DNA from: Ignavibacteria bacterium
GTDB lineage: Bacteria; Bacteroidota; Ignavibacteria; Kapaibacteriales; UBA4661
DNA length: 37,452 nt
Assembly: GCA_013298775.1 (NCBI GenBank)
Contig: JAAFIV010000044.1
Span: forward strand, 1-37,452
Reading direction: 5' to 3'
Each line of letters opens with the position of its first letter. Position 1 is the stretch's first letter. This document shows, in pieces, positions 8,781 through 16,225 of this stretch. Below the pieces are notes generated by a model. That model saw only the letters and a program-made list of their open reading frames with translations. It made no database searches and was not told where the DNA came from. The translations under genes and the position numbers were made by a program.

Positions 8781-9442
8781 AAAGTAAAAATTGGACGCGC
8801 TATTTGAGAAACAAAATCATAGCGATGAACGGCACTATATCGGTGAAACCTTCCGCACAGGAGCATTCGTTTTTGTGCAATGGCAATACCGAGGAAACCT
8901 TATCAATTCTTTGTTTTGTGTACGTATGAGTATCATTCATCATACAAAAAATAAAGGTGATTTAGGAGTTTTGAAGGCGCAAGTAGCACTTGCCGAACAA
9001 GGATATACCATTTTGATTCCTTTAAGCGAACATCAAAGTTTCGATATTGTTGCTTACAGAGATGGTATATTCAAGAGGGTTCAAGTAAAATTTCGCAGGC
9101 TAAGAAAAGATGGAACAATCGAAATTCCATTCAAGAGTTCTTGGTCGGATGGTAATGGTGTACACACTCGTAAAATAGACAAATCTACTGTCGATGTTTA
9201 TGCGGTGTATTGCCCAGAAACTGATACATGCTATTTTCTTGACCCACACAATTTCGGTGATGTTGTCACCTTGCGGGTAAATTCTCCAAAGAATTTTCAG
9301 GTAAAAGGTATCCATCTTGCATCTGATTTTCTTAGGGTTCCGTAGAGACTACACGTGTCGCGCCTGCAATGGCGAAGATATAGTCCGGACTACAAACATA
9401 CTCGTTTGTACGAGTATTGGCGGTGAAAGCCGTAGTGGTGCG
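8781..9442 (+). other. group I intron in the anticodon loop of tRNA-Arg
   Basis: A 662-nt insertion between positions 36 and 37 of the tRNA. Its 3' part has the classic group I core: AGAGACTACACG (R element, near 9342-9353) and CGAAGATATAGTCC (S element, near 9371-9384), which pair ACTA/TAGT to form P7, the guanosine site. A P-like segment (CCGAGGAAACCTTATC, near 8889-8904) lies upstream of the encoded endonuclease. The last base is the expected terminal G. I could not place the internal guide sequence (P1) with confidence. The intron carries its own homing endonuclease gene, whose stop codon overlaps the R element. Confidence 0.9.
8926..9345 (+). CDS. PD-(D/E)XK homing endonuclease, I-Ssp6803I-like
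   Basis: A 139-residue protein encoded inside the intron. It has GDLGVLKAQVALAEQGY at the N-terminus, then SEHQSFDIVAYRDG with Asp40, then FKRVQVKFRR with Gln53-x-Lys55: a PD-(D/E)XK active site in the D...QxK form known from I-Ssp6803I of the cyanobacterial tRNA-fMet intron (about 150 residues). It should cut an intronless tRNA gene so that repair copies the intron in. The frame is open back to a TTG at 8791, but that region belongs to the intron core, so I use the ATG at 8926. Its stop TAG lies in the intron R element, tying coding sequence and ribozyme together. Confidence 0.85.
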   Translation: MSIIHHTKNKGDLGVLKAQVALAEQGYTILIPLSEHQSFDIVAYRDGIFKRVQVKFRRLRKDGTIEIPFKSSWSDGNGVHTRKIDKSTVDVYAVYCPETDTCYFLDPHNFGDVVTLRVNSPKNFQVKGIHLASDFLRVP

Positions 9443-9463
9443 AAGCTGTGGGTAACAGGTTCG

Positions 9464-9480
9464 AGTCCTGTCGGGCGTAC
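9464..9480 (+). repeat. attL: tRNA-Arg 3' end
   Basis: AGTCCTGTCGGGCGTAC, the T-stem 3' strand, acceptor 3' strand and discriminator of tRNA-Arg. It is identical to 24542-24558. The preceding bases differ (CG here, GA at the right), so the shared core is exactly 17 bp. Integration keeps the tRNA complete. Confidence 0.9.
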
Positions 9481-9536
9481 AAACATAACGCAGAAACCTT
9501 GATTTTAAGCCATTTCTAAGAGAAAATCTTTTCTTT

Positions 9537-9555
9537 GGGGGCAAAATTGGGGGCA
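9537..9555. repeat. GGGGGCA double heptamer, left-end copy
   Basis: GGGGGCAAAATTGGGGGCA: two GGGGGCA heptamers 12 bp apart, 57 bases inside attL. An identical 19-bp copy in the same orientation lies at 24398-24416, just upstream of the integrase start. Paired heptamers close to both ends are what arm-type integrase or excisionase binding sites look like; that role is inferred. Confidence 0.7.
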
Positions 9556-9589
9556 TTTTCTAGCGGTTCACGTTAATTTAGTGAATGAT

Positions 9590-9629
9590 AAAAAAGCCGC
9601 ATAAACACCAGTGTTTATGCGGCTTTTTT
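9590..9629 (-). terminator. bidirectional terminator after the methyltransferase gene
   Basis: A perfect palindrome with 19-base arms (AAAAAAGCCGCATAAACAC and complement) around CA, with T-runs on both strands. It ends the cargo operon 16 bases past the methyltransferase stop and could also stop read-through from the tRNA promoter. A near copy lies at 13116-13153 on the other side of the operon. Confidence 0.9.
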
Positions 9630-9645
9630 ATTGGTAAATGTTTGC

Positions 9646-10932
9646 TCAACCAACTAAAATCAGTCGTTGGGCAATTTGCTGAATAAGTTCGGCATTGACA
9701 GCATTGCCAAGTGCTTGAAATACTCTATTTTCTTGTGGAGGTAGAGACAGAGAATCTACATCTAATGACTGTAATCGTGCGCCTTCTTTTGCTGTCATAT
9801 AGCGCATCTGCCAGCCAATGACAGGGATTTGGGTTGAGGTAGTAACAAGAGCAGGCGCGTAATTGGGCAGTTTTACTCGAATGCCCGATGCACGAAATTG
9901 GATAAGATATTTACTTAAATCTCGCTTGCCCGTCCCACAATTCCATTCAAATTTTTGCCAACTATGATGAAGATTTTGCAATCTATCAAGAAACGGCTCT
10001 AATGCTTGTTGATGAGCTTGATAGAACCGACGGCTTTTGCGAATAAAATTACGTTTCCACGAAGGAAATTGCTCCACATTTTTTAACCGAACAGCACGGT
10101 GCGCATTATGACGAGCATAGCTTGGTAAATTCGGCAACACATCATCGAATGTTTTTGCGCAAAGTGATTTCCCAAACGCGCCCTTGTATTTGGAAAGTTC
10201 TTTGGGAGAATATGCGGTTGGGATTTTATCTTCAAATGGGTATGTTGCGCCAAACTCTGTTGTCCACAATGGCAGTGGTAATGAGGCATTGGAAGGGAGT
10301 GCATCCAAAATTTCTTGCCATAATTGAAGGCATTCTTGCTCACGCTTCCCAAGTTTTCTTGCATTCTGCGGTTTCTTTTCAAGAATAGTTTTGATGTTCG
10401 TTTTGGGCGTTGTTTGCGTATCTATCCATGAAAAATGCTTCAATCCTTTTCGAGAACCAACGATAAATGCACGAAGCCTGTGTTGAGGTACGCCAATATG
10501 ATGCGGCGATAATACCGCTTCATCAACAGTATAGTCCAGTTCTTCAAGTTGCTGCCTCATTCCTGCCCACGTTTGCCCGCGATTGTGTTTCAGGAGATTG
10601 GGAACATTTTCCAGAATGAAATAGGTTGGTTTCCGCAGTTTCAAAATGGCGACAATGCAATCAAAAAGGCTTCCACGCTGGTCTGTTAGCCCGTTTTGCT
10701 GTCCTGCTTTAGAAAACGGCTGGCACGGAAATCCCGCGCAGAGAATATCGTGTTTTGGAATTGTTTGCGGCTTAATATCTCGTATATCACCATGAACGCT
10801 TATTCCAAAATTCTTCTCGTACAATTCTGCTAATTCAGCGTTAATTTCCGAAGCAAAGACACATTCAAATCCCAAATGAGTAAGCCCAACGTGAAATCCT
10901 CCCAGCCCAGCAAATAGGTCAATAAATTTCAT
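9646..10932 (-). CDS. DNA (cytosine-5) methyltransferase
   Basis: A 428-residue C5 methyltransferase. Motif I (DLFAGLGGFHVGL, residues 5-17) binds S-adenosylmethionine, motif IV AGFPCQPFS holds the catalytic Cys70, motif VI is ENV (108-110), motif VIII is the QHRLR segment near residue 150, and motif X is GNAVNAELIQQIA near the C-terminus. The target-recognition region (about 190-370) is long and unfamiliar, so the methylated sequence is unknown. It is the last gene of a three-gene operon (start one base after the stop of the nuclease-like gene). It most likely protects host DNA from the cognate nuclease, as in type II restriction-modification. The operon is AT-richer by eye than the element core. 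Confidence 0.93.
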   Translation of the reverse strand: MKFIDLFAGLGGFHVGLTHLGFECVFASEINAELAELYEKNFGISVHGDIRDIKPQTIPKHDILCAGFPCQPFSKAGQQNGLTDQRGSLFDCIVAILKLRKPTYFILENVPNLLKHNRGQTWAGMRQQLEELDYTVDEAVLSPHHIGVPQHRLRAFIVGSRKGLKHFSWIDTQTTPKTNIKTILEKKPQNARKLGKREQECLQLWQEILDALPSNASLPLPLWTTEFGATYPFEDKIPTAYSPKELSKYKGAFGKSLCAKTFDDVLPNLPSYARHNAHRAVRLKNVEQFPSWKRNFIRKSRRFYQAHQQALEPFLDRLQNLHHSWQKFEWNCGTGKRDLSKYLIQFRASGIRVKLPNYAPALVTTSTQIPVIGWQMRYMTAKEGARLQSLDVDSLSLPPQENRVFQALGNAVNAELIQQIAQRLILVG

Positions 10933-10933
10933 C

Positions 10934-11764
10934 TCATTCCCCTATTTGCTGTGGAATAAACGTATTGCACCATTCCAAAACGGAGCTTCTTACAGCATCG
11001 TTTATCGTTGCTTTCTGCCAAAGGCGATACAATCTAGCACGGTCAAATATAAGATGAAATGTTCTGCACTGTTTCCCCCATTCACTTGCTGCAACAATAT
11101 CACTGGTAATAAGACCTTTCGTAAAAGGCACAAGCCTTTTAATGTAATAATTCCAGCTATCGGTTATCTGCTTCTTGTCTCGCCAGTCGTACCCTGCTGC
11201 GCACTGAAGTAAAAAAATAGTTTGGCTACTTCGACTGTCATTGAAGGACTTCCATGCGATAATATCAACCCCGCTATCTTTCTCGTTTCTTCCAATTTCA
11301 GTAATATCGTATTGTTCGTGAATGTATTCTGCAAGTTCTTTTATCTGGTTTGCTAGCGATTGTGCTGCGGGAAAACCAATAATACGGCTCTCACCATAAA
11401 TATATTCTCGAACAGCTTCATTTGAGGTTTGTTCAAATAATTTAGTCCCGACAGGTTGCTTACTTGCACCGAACAAGGAAAAATACAAGCACATTGCATA
11501 TTCAGGAAACTCTGACCAAGTAATACTTGGTTCGACGACTTGCTCTTGAATAGTAAATGGGGCATTTTCGCCATACAATGCAACTCGACGTTCCAGTTCC
11601 CAGAATACGCTTTCTATTCGAGATTCTTCATAACGGAAGTCCGCTCGTTCTAATTGATTGGCAAGTGTTGATGACGAGACAATCTGCTTTCCACAAACAG
11701 CATTAAACTCAACCCAGTGCGCAAGTGATGAAACTGAATCATCGTGAAAATCAGAAAATATCAT
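10934..11764 (-). CDS. putative restriction endonuclease-like protein (degenerate PD-(D/E)XK)
   Basis: A 276-residue protein I do not recognise by family. Residues 164-189 read SGVDIIAWK, then a variable stretch, then FLLQCAAG. This resembles the core of a PD-(D/E)XK nuclease, where G-x-D and a (D/E/Q)-x-K follow on two strands, but the expected Lys is Ala189 (Q187-C-A), so activity is uncertain. A following GYDWRDKKQI stretch could supply the basic residue. The N-terminal 110 residues are helical with no motif. It lies between a ParB-like gene (26-base gap) and the methyltransferase, so a nuclease or specificity role in restriction is the natural guess. Confidence 0.7.
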   Translation of the reverse strand: MIFSDFHDDSVSSLAHWVEFNAVCGKQIVSSSTLANQLERADFRYEESRIESVFWELERRVALYGENAPFTIQEQVVEPSITWSEFPEYAMCLYFSLFGASKQPVGTKLFEQTSNEAVREYIYGESRIIGFPAAQSLANQIKELAEYIHEQYDITEIGRNEKDSGVDIIAWKSFNDSRSSQTIFLLQCAAGYDWRDKKQITDSWNYYIKRLVPFTKGLITSDIVAASEWGKQCRTFHLIFDRARLYRLWQKATINDAVRSSVLEWCNTFIPQQIGE

Positions 11765-11790
11765 AATCTTACCGTCTGAAGGTTACAAAA

Positions 11791-12972
11791 CTATACATTA
11801 CGTTTAAGAGCAACAAGGGCTTGTTCACAGACTTCCACAGAACTGCGAATCGCCTCATCGTTTGGGAATCTATACGCCCGTTGCATTGCATATTCAAGGC
11901 TTCGTGTTGCCAGTTGGATTTTTTTTAGCACAAATTCTTTTTCGCCTTCACTTAGTTCGTATGCCTCTTCCAGGTTTTTATATTGCTTCAAATATAATGT
12001 TGCTTCTTCATTTTTCATCACGTGTGCCAGTAGTCCTGTAATATCTCTGGAATCTGTCAAGACACGTTGAATACCTTGACTCATATCGCCAAATATCCAT
12101 GTAAACACATCTCGTAACCGCTCTAAATGGCTATCGGGAACAATTTGACGCTCAATGTTTGCTCGCCCCAAAGTAGTTTCAATTCCAACATAGTTTCGAA
12201 TATCGGTGGAGCGAAAAATAACCTCAAGAAGGGAAAAATTATCGCGGATGGGCTTAATATCAAACCCTAACTCATCTTCAGCCTGTTCCATGATTTGATA
12301 CTGAGCATACTGTTTCTTGACTAGGTTACTTTTATCCCCAATTTGCTTTCCCACCATTTTCACCGCTTCGGTCGCCGTCATTTTCTGCTTCTGCATCAAT
12401 TCATCAACACGCTCTTTAATAAATTGAGCCTTCGCAAATGCTTCCCATTTCAACGTACCAACAATGTGGCGTACACCCAAATACGCCGCCACATCGCTCC
12501 GCTCTTCATATACCAATGCAGGAATTTGCTTTAGTGTTGCGAGAATTGTAGGGTTTTCTATCGTAGGAAATCTATACTTAGCACATAGTTCAGGTGAAGT
12601 GAGAATTTTCGTGGTTGCCAAACGGCGATTGCCTTCGACAACAATAAAGGAGACATCTGGCATATCAAGTAATTTTTTTAGCGCATCTTGTTTTTGCTCA
12701 ATAGTCTCAAATGCTGACAAGGTAAAGTTTTTTGGGAGATTGTTCGGGATAACGACAAGCGGCTCTTCAGCAAAATAGCCATTCTCGACCATAGAATAGG
12801 CAAGCTCCGTCAAATCAAATTGCCTGACGAGAACCTCAAGCGTAACCTCCTGCGATTTATCCCGTGCCTCAAGCGGCAAGCGCGGATTTTGAGTATCTAA
12901 GAGCAATTTGTCAAGAGGAATCATTACGCGAGGTTTCCCTACGGTCAAAGTATTGTCAGTCGTTTCGGGCAT
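11791..12972 (-). CDS. ParB/Srx-fold protein of the restriction-modification operon
   Basis: A 393-residue protein whose first 125 residues form a ParB N-terminal-like (ParB/sulfiredoxin) domain: VMIPLDKLLLDTQNPRL at 16-32 is the N-terminal strand pattern, and VVEGNRRLATTKIL (111-124) is the phosphate-binding box II, comparable to the GERR box of ParB. Residues 160-230 contain a helix-rich segment that includes KMTATEAVKMVGKQIGD, which could be a DNA-binding HTH. ParB-fold domains bind or hydrolyse nucleoside triphosphates, and some are nucleases. As the first gene of an operon with a nuclease-like protein and a C5 methyltransferase, it may be the sensor or motor subunit of the defence system (inference). 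Confidence 0.82.
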   Translation of the reverse strand: MPETTDNTLTVGKPRVMIPLDKLLLDTQNPRLPLEARDKSQEVTLEVLVRQFDLTELAYSMVENGYFAEEPLVVIPNNLPKNFTLSAFETIEQKQDALKKLLDMPDVSFIVVEGNRRLATTKILTSPELCAKYRFPTIENPTILATLKQIPALVYEERSDVAAYLGVRHIVGTLKWEAFAKAQFIKERVDELMQKQKMTATEAVKMVGKQIGDKSNLVKKQYAQYQIMEQAEDELGFDIKPIRDNFSLLEVIFRSTDIRNYVGIETTLGRANIERQIVPDSHLERLRDVFTWIFGDMSQGIQRVLTDSRDITGLLAHVMKNEEATLYLKQYKNLEEAYELSEGEKEFVLKKIQLATRSLEYAMQRAYRFPNDEAIRSSVEVCEQALVALKRNV

Positions 12973-13115
12973 GATATGAAAGTGAAAAGTGGTGAAGGAG
13001 CTTCGTTATTTCACGAACTCAAATTTATGCGTATTTGAGGGATTTTTTTTCTTTTTTTTCGGATGTGCTCCGCCATCCTTGTTGCAAAGAATAATGACGG
13101 AAAGCAATACGCAAC

Positions 13116-13153
13116 AAAAAAGCCGCACAAACACAGGCGTTTATGCGGCTTTT
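13116..13153 (-). terminator. terminator between TPR gene and cargo operon
   Basis: AAAAAGCCGCACAAAC (13116-13131) pairs with GTTTATGCGGCTTTT (13139-13153), with one mismatch and T-runs on both strands. It ends the transglycosylase/TPR transcription unit 19 bases past its stop. Nearly the same sequence forms the terminator at 9590, so the two bracket the three-gene cargo. Confidence 0.87.
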
Positions 13154-13171
13154 ACGTTTTTACATTGAAAA

Positions 13172-13672
13172 TTATTTCCTCCGAGCGGCAAGCGAATCAT
13201 GCCGATATTTCTCTGTGAGATAGTCGGCGCGAAGGGCGTTGTAAACAAGCGTGTCGGCACTTGCTTCGGCAAGTTGGAGTGCCAAACCTATATCGTCCAG
13301 CGCACCTTGTAGGTCGCCGTGTTGTTGTTTGAGGTCGGCGCGAATGGCGTAGAATCTTGCTTCTTTGGGTTGCATTATGATTGCGGTGGAAACGTCTTCG
13401 ATTGCGCCCTGCACGTCGCCTGTGCGCTGCTTTGCCCATGAACGCCATTTGTAGGCGTTGGCAGAGTGCTTCGGATTGAGGCGCAGTACGGTGTTTAGGC
13501 ATTCCAGTACACGAGCAATATCGGGTGTGCGCTGTTTGCACAGAGAAAGTGCCGTATTGTAGAGAGAATCTGCATGGGCATTTGTCGCAGAAGCCTGTAT
13601 TTGTGCGCGAAGTGGGCAGATACTCAACACAAATATCACTAGAAGAATACTGATTCTATGCTGCTTGTGCAT
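13172..13672 (-). CDS. secreted TPR-repeat protein
   Basis: A 166-residue protein with a signal peptide (residues 1-23, cleavage near PLRAQ) and three tetratricopeptide-like repeats: about 33-70 (ALSLCKQRTPDIARVLECLN), 73-107 and 108-141 (RADLKQQHGDLQGALDDIGL). TPRs mediate protein contacts, here in the periplasm. Its start codon overlaps the end of the lytic transglycosylase gene by 17 bases, so the two are co-translated and may form a cell-wall-acting pair. Ordinary length for a short TPR lipoprotein-like protein, but no lipobox is seen. Confidence 0.82.
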   Translation of the reverse strand: MHKQHRISILLVIFVLSICPLRAQIQASATNAHADSLYNTALSLCKQRTPDIARVLECLNTVLRLNPKHSANAYKWRSWAKQRTGDVQGAIEDVSTAIIMQPKEARFYAIRADLKQQHGDLQGALDDIGLALQLAEASADTLVYNALRADYLTEKYRHDSLAARRK

Positions 13673-14516
13673 GGTGTTCTTCCTCCTCTTCTACCTCAAT
13701 CGTAAATACGTGCTGTGAACGCTGTTTTTTTTCGTCGTCGCCACTCAGCAACCACAACAGCAAGCCGCCTGCCGCCGCCGCACCCAGTAACCATGCGCCC
13801 GCATCGGAACTTCCCGCTTGCTGTACAGGCTGAGAAGCATAATTATTACCGTAGCCGCCTTGCTCGTTATCATCACCTTCGTTGTAGGCTTGCCGTGCGC
13901 GGCGGCGTTCTTCTTCGGCGCGTTGGCGGTCAAGTTCCGTAGAGGTAGGCAGCATAATTCCCATGTTCCTGTTTGTGCTATTTCCTGTACTATTTCCTGT
14001 ATTTGTGCTGCCCTGCCGTACTGCGATGGGGGCTTGCGTATTTCTCGGTTCAGAGCTTGTCTGTCGCATTTTGCTTGCCCAGAACTCATACCAATCCCGT
14101 ACACTCGTGTACTGACGCGGATTATTAGCGTTTACATTCCGTGCAATGTTTGGTGGAAGATTGTTAATATTCTTGTCTGTTTCCATTGCATTCCAAATCG
14201 TCTTCGCGCCTTCTCTGCCTTGTTGATGCGCTAAATACAAGGTTTCATGCGATATGGGAATGCCATTGATGTGTAAAAACCGTTTGTTGTCGAGTGTGAA
14301 GCGGGCTGCCCAGCGCGTGTTTACGTCGGGGTTGTACACGTCGCCCACACCGTGCATGGGAAGTATTTGAAACAAGCCAGCCGCACTGCTTCTGGGGTTC
14401 GTTGCGTTGGGGTCGTACTGTGATTCGATATTTGCTGTTTTTAGCATATACTCAGCATCTACGCCCTCTTCACGGCTAATGCGGCGGATAAGCTGCATAA
14501 TTTCTTGAGTGTTCAT
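13656..14516 (-). CDS. lytic transglycosylase-like protein with C-terminal membrane segment
   Basis: A 286-residue protein. Residues 1-115 form an SLT-like lysozyme domain: catalytic Glu31 in ESQYDPNA, then SAAGLFQILPMHGVG (44-58), a DVNTRWAARFTLDNKRFL block and ETLYLAHQQGREGA, as in phage and conjugation-associated transglycosylases. A low-complexity Asn/Thr/Ser and Arg/Glu linker follows, then one strongly hydrophobic segment (about 239-259), then an acidic, His-rich tail. No N-terminal signal peptide is visible. It would cleave peptidoglycan locally. The ATG at 14516 follows ATGATT; a longer start at 14564 would run into the terminator just upstream, so it is unlikely. Confidence 0.83.
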   Translation of the reverse strand: MNTQEIMQLIRRISREEGVDAEYMLKTANIESQYDPNATNPRSSAAGLFQILPMHGVGDVYNPDVNTRWAARFTLDNKRFLHINGIPISHETLYLAHQQGREGAKTIWNAMETDKNINNLPPNIARNVNANNPRQYTSVRDWYEFWASKMRQTSSEPRNTQAPIAVRQGSTNTGNSTGNSTNRNMGIMLPTSTELDRQRAEEERRRARQAYNEGDDNEQGGYGNNYASQPVQQAGSSDAGAWLLGAAAAGGLLLWLLSGDDEKKQRSQHVFTIEVEEEEEHHAQAA

Positions 14517-14537
14517 AATCATTGAAAAAAAAGTAAT

Positions 14538-14568
14538 AAAAAACCGCTTGTAGCAAGTGTACAAGCGG
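14538..14568 (-). terminator. hairpin with T-run directly before the transglycosylase start
   Basis: CCGCTTGT (14544-14551) pairs with ACAAGCGG (14561-14568), and on the minus strand a T-rich run follows to within about 20 bases of the ATG at 14516. It can end transcription of the upstream small-gene unit, or act as an attenuator for the transglycosylase gene. Confidence 0.75.
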
Positions 14569-14673
14569 TGTGCGGGAAGTAGTCAGGCTGCCCAGCCCTG
14601 TGCTGTGTCGTTTACGCTGCTCTGCTCTGTTTACGCTGCTTTCGATGTGGATGTGCTGACGGGCGCGTGATTC

Positions 14674-14952
14674 TTAGGTTTTATTCGAGTGAAAATGATT
14701 CTCACCTGAAAAATTCATACTTGCGGAATCCACGTAGATATTCACGGGACGGTCGGAGGAACTCGCGGCGACGGGCATTTCAGGCATTGGGGACGATGTT
14801 TGGACGACGGTTGTGGTCGTTGTGTCCGCGCCCTGCATAAGCCGCGCTTTCGCAAGCTCACGTGTGCTGATACCTGCTTGTGCTGCGTCTTGGCGAAGTT
14901 TGTTGTATTCCGTCCGCGAGACGGGAACTTGAACTGAATGCGTTTTCGACAT
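14674..14952 (-). CDS. small ribbon-helix-helix/mobilization-like protein
   Basis: A 92-residue protein. The first 40 residues (MSKTHSVQVPVSRTEYNKLR, then AAQAGISTRELAKARL) read like a ribbon-helix-helix strand followed by two helices, as in MobC-like accessory proteins or small repressors. The rest is a Thr/Ser/Pro-rich tail ending in a NFSGENHFHSN stretch. A DNA-binding role in the element is likely, but no relaxase is present to pair with. The frame is open upstream to 14994; the ATG at 14952 gives the natural start of the fold. Confidence 0.7.
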   Translation of the reverse strand: MSKTHSVQVPVSRTEYNKLRQDAAQAGISTRELAKARLMQGADTTTTTVVQTSSPMPEMPVAASSSDRPVNIYVDSASMNFSGENHFHSNKT

Positions 14953-15036
14953 ACAATTATGGGCAAAAAGTGAATAAGAAACGCGCTTAAACAAAAGATG
15001 TGGCGCGGTGTTTCAGCCAAACTACGCAGAATAATA

Positions 15037-15405
15037 TTATATTTTCCGCGAAGTTTTGACCGAGTTTTGAGACAACAATACGGGCGAAAGACACACATTA
15101 TTTTTCAGCACAATCCGCGAAGCCGCACAGGTAAAAACCTCGTACAGATGCGCTTTCTGAAGGATTGTCGTGATTTCTACCTGCACATCCTCTGGGCTTT
15201 GTAGCGCGTCGAACAAGCATTCTTGCGCTTCGGGCGAAAGAACGGTTTGCAAAATAACTTTTCGTGCGTGAAGAGATGCGGCTTGCAAGCGTCGTCGTGC
15301 TTTGCGTTCAGCATTGATGCGCTCTCTGTTGTTGGTGTAATATGCCCTATTATAGTCGCTCCGCTCTTCGGGCGTGTAGTTATCGGACTTGTGGGGAATC
15401 TTCAT
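15037..15405 (-). CDS. hypothetical basic protein
   Basis: A 122-residue protein I do not recognise. Residues 10-45 (YTPEERSDYNRAYYTNNRER followed by INAERKARRR) form a strongly basic helix, a pattern seen in small phage or element proteins that bind nucleic acid. The remainder is helical with two cysteines near the C-terminus. The ATG at 15405 is preferred to the longer frame (to 15495), whose extra residues look like untranslated sequence. Member of the minus-strand small-gene run of the element. Confidence 0.6.
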   Translation of the reverse strand: MKIPHKSDNYTPEERSDYNRAYYTNNRERINAERKARRRLQAASLHARKVILQTVLSPEAQECLFDALQSPEDVQVEITTILQKAHLYEVFTCAASRIVLKNNVCLSPVLLSQNSVKTSRKI

Positions 15406-15739
15406 ATCTGGGAATAAACATCGTAAAAAAATACTTCTGCGACGAAATGCAATACCGTTATGCGCAGTAACCGAGCATCTCTGCTGCATTTGCACGGACG
15501 AGAGATGCTACGCCGAGCATTTGTGCGCTTTCTGCTCCTCCTGCGAGTACGAATGAGCATCACAGCGCACAGATTGAGCATTTTTACACGCCATTCATAC
15601 GGCAAAGACGCACCAAAGAGTGCGGGAGCAATGCCGCAAGTACGCGCACGAGTGCCGTTGTATGGTGTTGTATTGAACATACTGACTTTTTTGTATCAAA
15701 AAACGGCAATTTCCATGCGTATTGCACTCAAAAACAGCG

Positions 15740-16225
15740 TTATTCTTCCGAATCCATGAGTTTTGGAAGGAGTTCGGGGCTGTCGTATTGATTACACGCA
15801 TACTTTACACCGTACCCGCTTCCCACGATACGGATTTCCTTTCGCTCCAACGCATTGAGCAAAATGGTTTGAAACTCCGCAGGCTCAACGTAGGTATGCA
15901 ACACCTGACAGTAACGGTTGAGCAATTCGGAGAATGTGTAGAATCTATCGCGGCGGGAAATGACAGTGCGCCAATCCAACGGCGGTGTAGGGCGTACTTC
16001 GGTCGGAATGCCAAGTGATTTGCAGACACGCTGAAAAACGTCGGGTTTGGTTAAATCCATTTTTATCAACTGGCTGAGAGCATTGACAAAGGGAATCGGG
16101 ACAAAGGGCTGTAACTCTGCCCGATAGACAGCATTTCGGTCAGCGCGTGGAATGAGTGTTTGCGCGATGTTTGCTTGGGTAATGCGATTGAGTTTGCGTA
16201 AAAGTTTGAATTGTTCGCCTGTCAT
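15740..16225 (-). CDS. HTH-domain hypothetical protein
   Basis: A 161-residue protein starting MTGEQFKLLRKLNRITQANI, which resembles the first helices of an XRE/Cro-type HTH (residues 1-55), although the recognition helix part (RADRNAVYRAEL) is atypical. The rest is unfamiliar. The start overlaps the stop of the preceding gene by four bases (ATGA), so the two are translationally coupled. A regulator of the element is plausible but unproven. The gap on its 3' side (15406-15739) holds no gene I can support. Confidence 0.65.
   Translation of the reverse strand: MTGEQFKLLRKLNRITQANIAQTLIPRADRNAVYRAELQPFVPIPFVNALSQLIKMDLTKPDVFQRVCKSLGIPTEVRPTPPLDWRTVISRRDRFYTFSELLNRYCQVLHTYVEPAEFQTILLNALERKEIRIVGSGYGVKYACNQYDSPELLPKLMDSEE

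Larger units (their letters stand above)
8744..9479 (+). tRNA. tRNA-Arg (anticodon UCU), interrupted by a group I intron
   Basis: The exons are 8744-8780 and 9443-9479. Joined, they give a 74-nt cloverleaf: acceptor GCGCCCG/CGGGCGT, D stem GCTC/GAGC, anticodon stem ACAGC/GCTGT with loop CTTCTAA (anticodon TCT), five-base variable loop, T stem ACAGG/CCTGT with loop TTCGAGT, and discriminator A. CCA is not encoded (next bases CAA). The first exon ends in the last anticodon base (U36) and the intron ends in G, the standard group I rule, so the junction is well fixed. The 3' exon doubles as attL of the integrative element. Its own terminator now lies 15 kb away at 24570. Confidence 0.92.

Noticed and set aside
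8791-8925. TTG-initiated 45-residue extension of the homing endonuclease
   Set aside because: The extension is encoded by the intron core, including the P-like segment, and the ATG at 8926 gives the normal family N-terminus.
9646-12972. BREX, DISARM or phosphorothioation system
   Set aside because: The required helicase, ATPase, phosphatase or Dnd genes are absent; only three genes are present.
15402-15680. 92-codon minus-strand frame in the gap between small genes
   Set aside because: Arg/Cys-rich shadow-like composition and overlap with the better-supported start at 15405.
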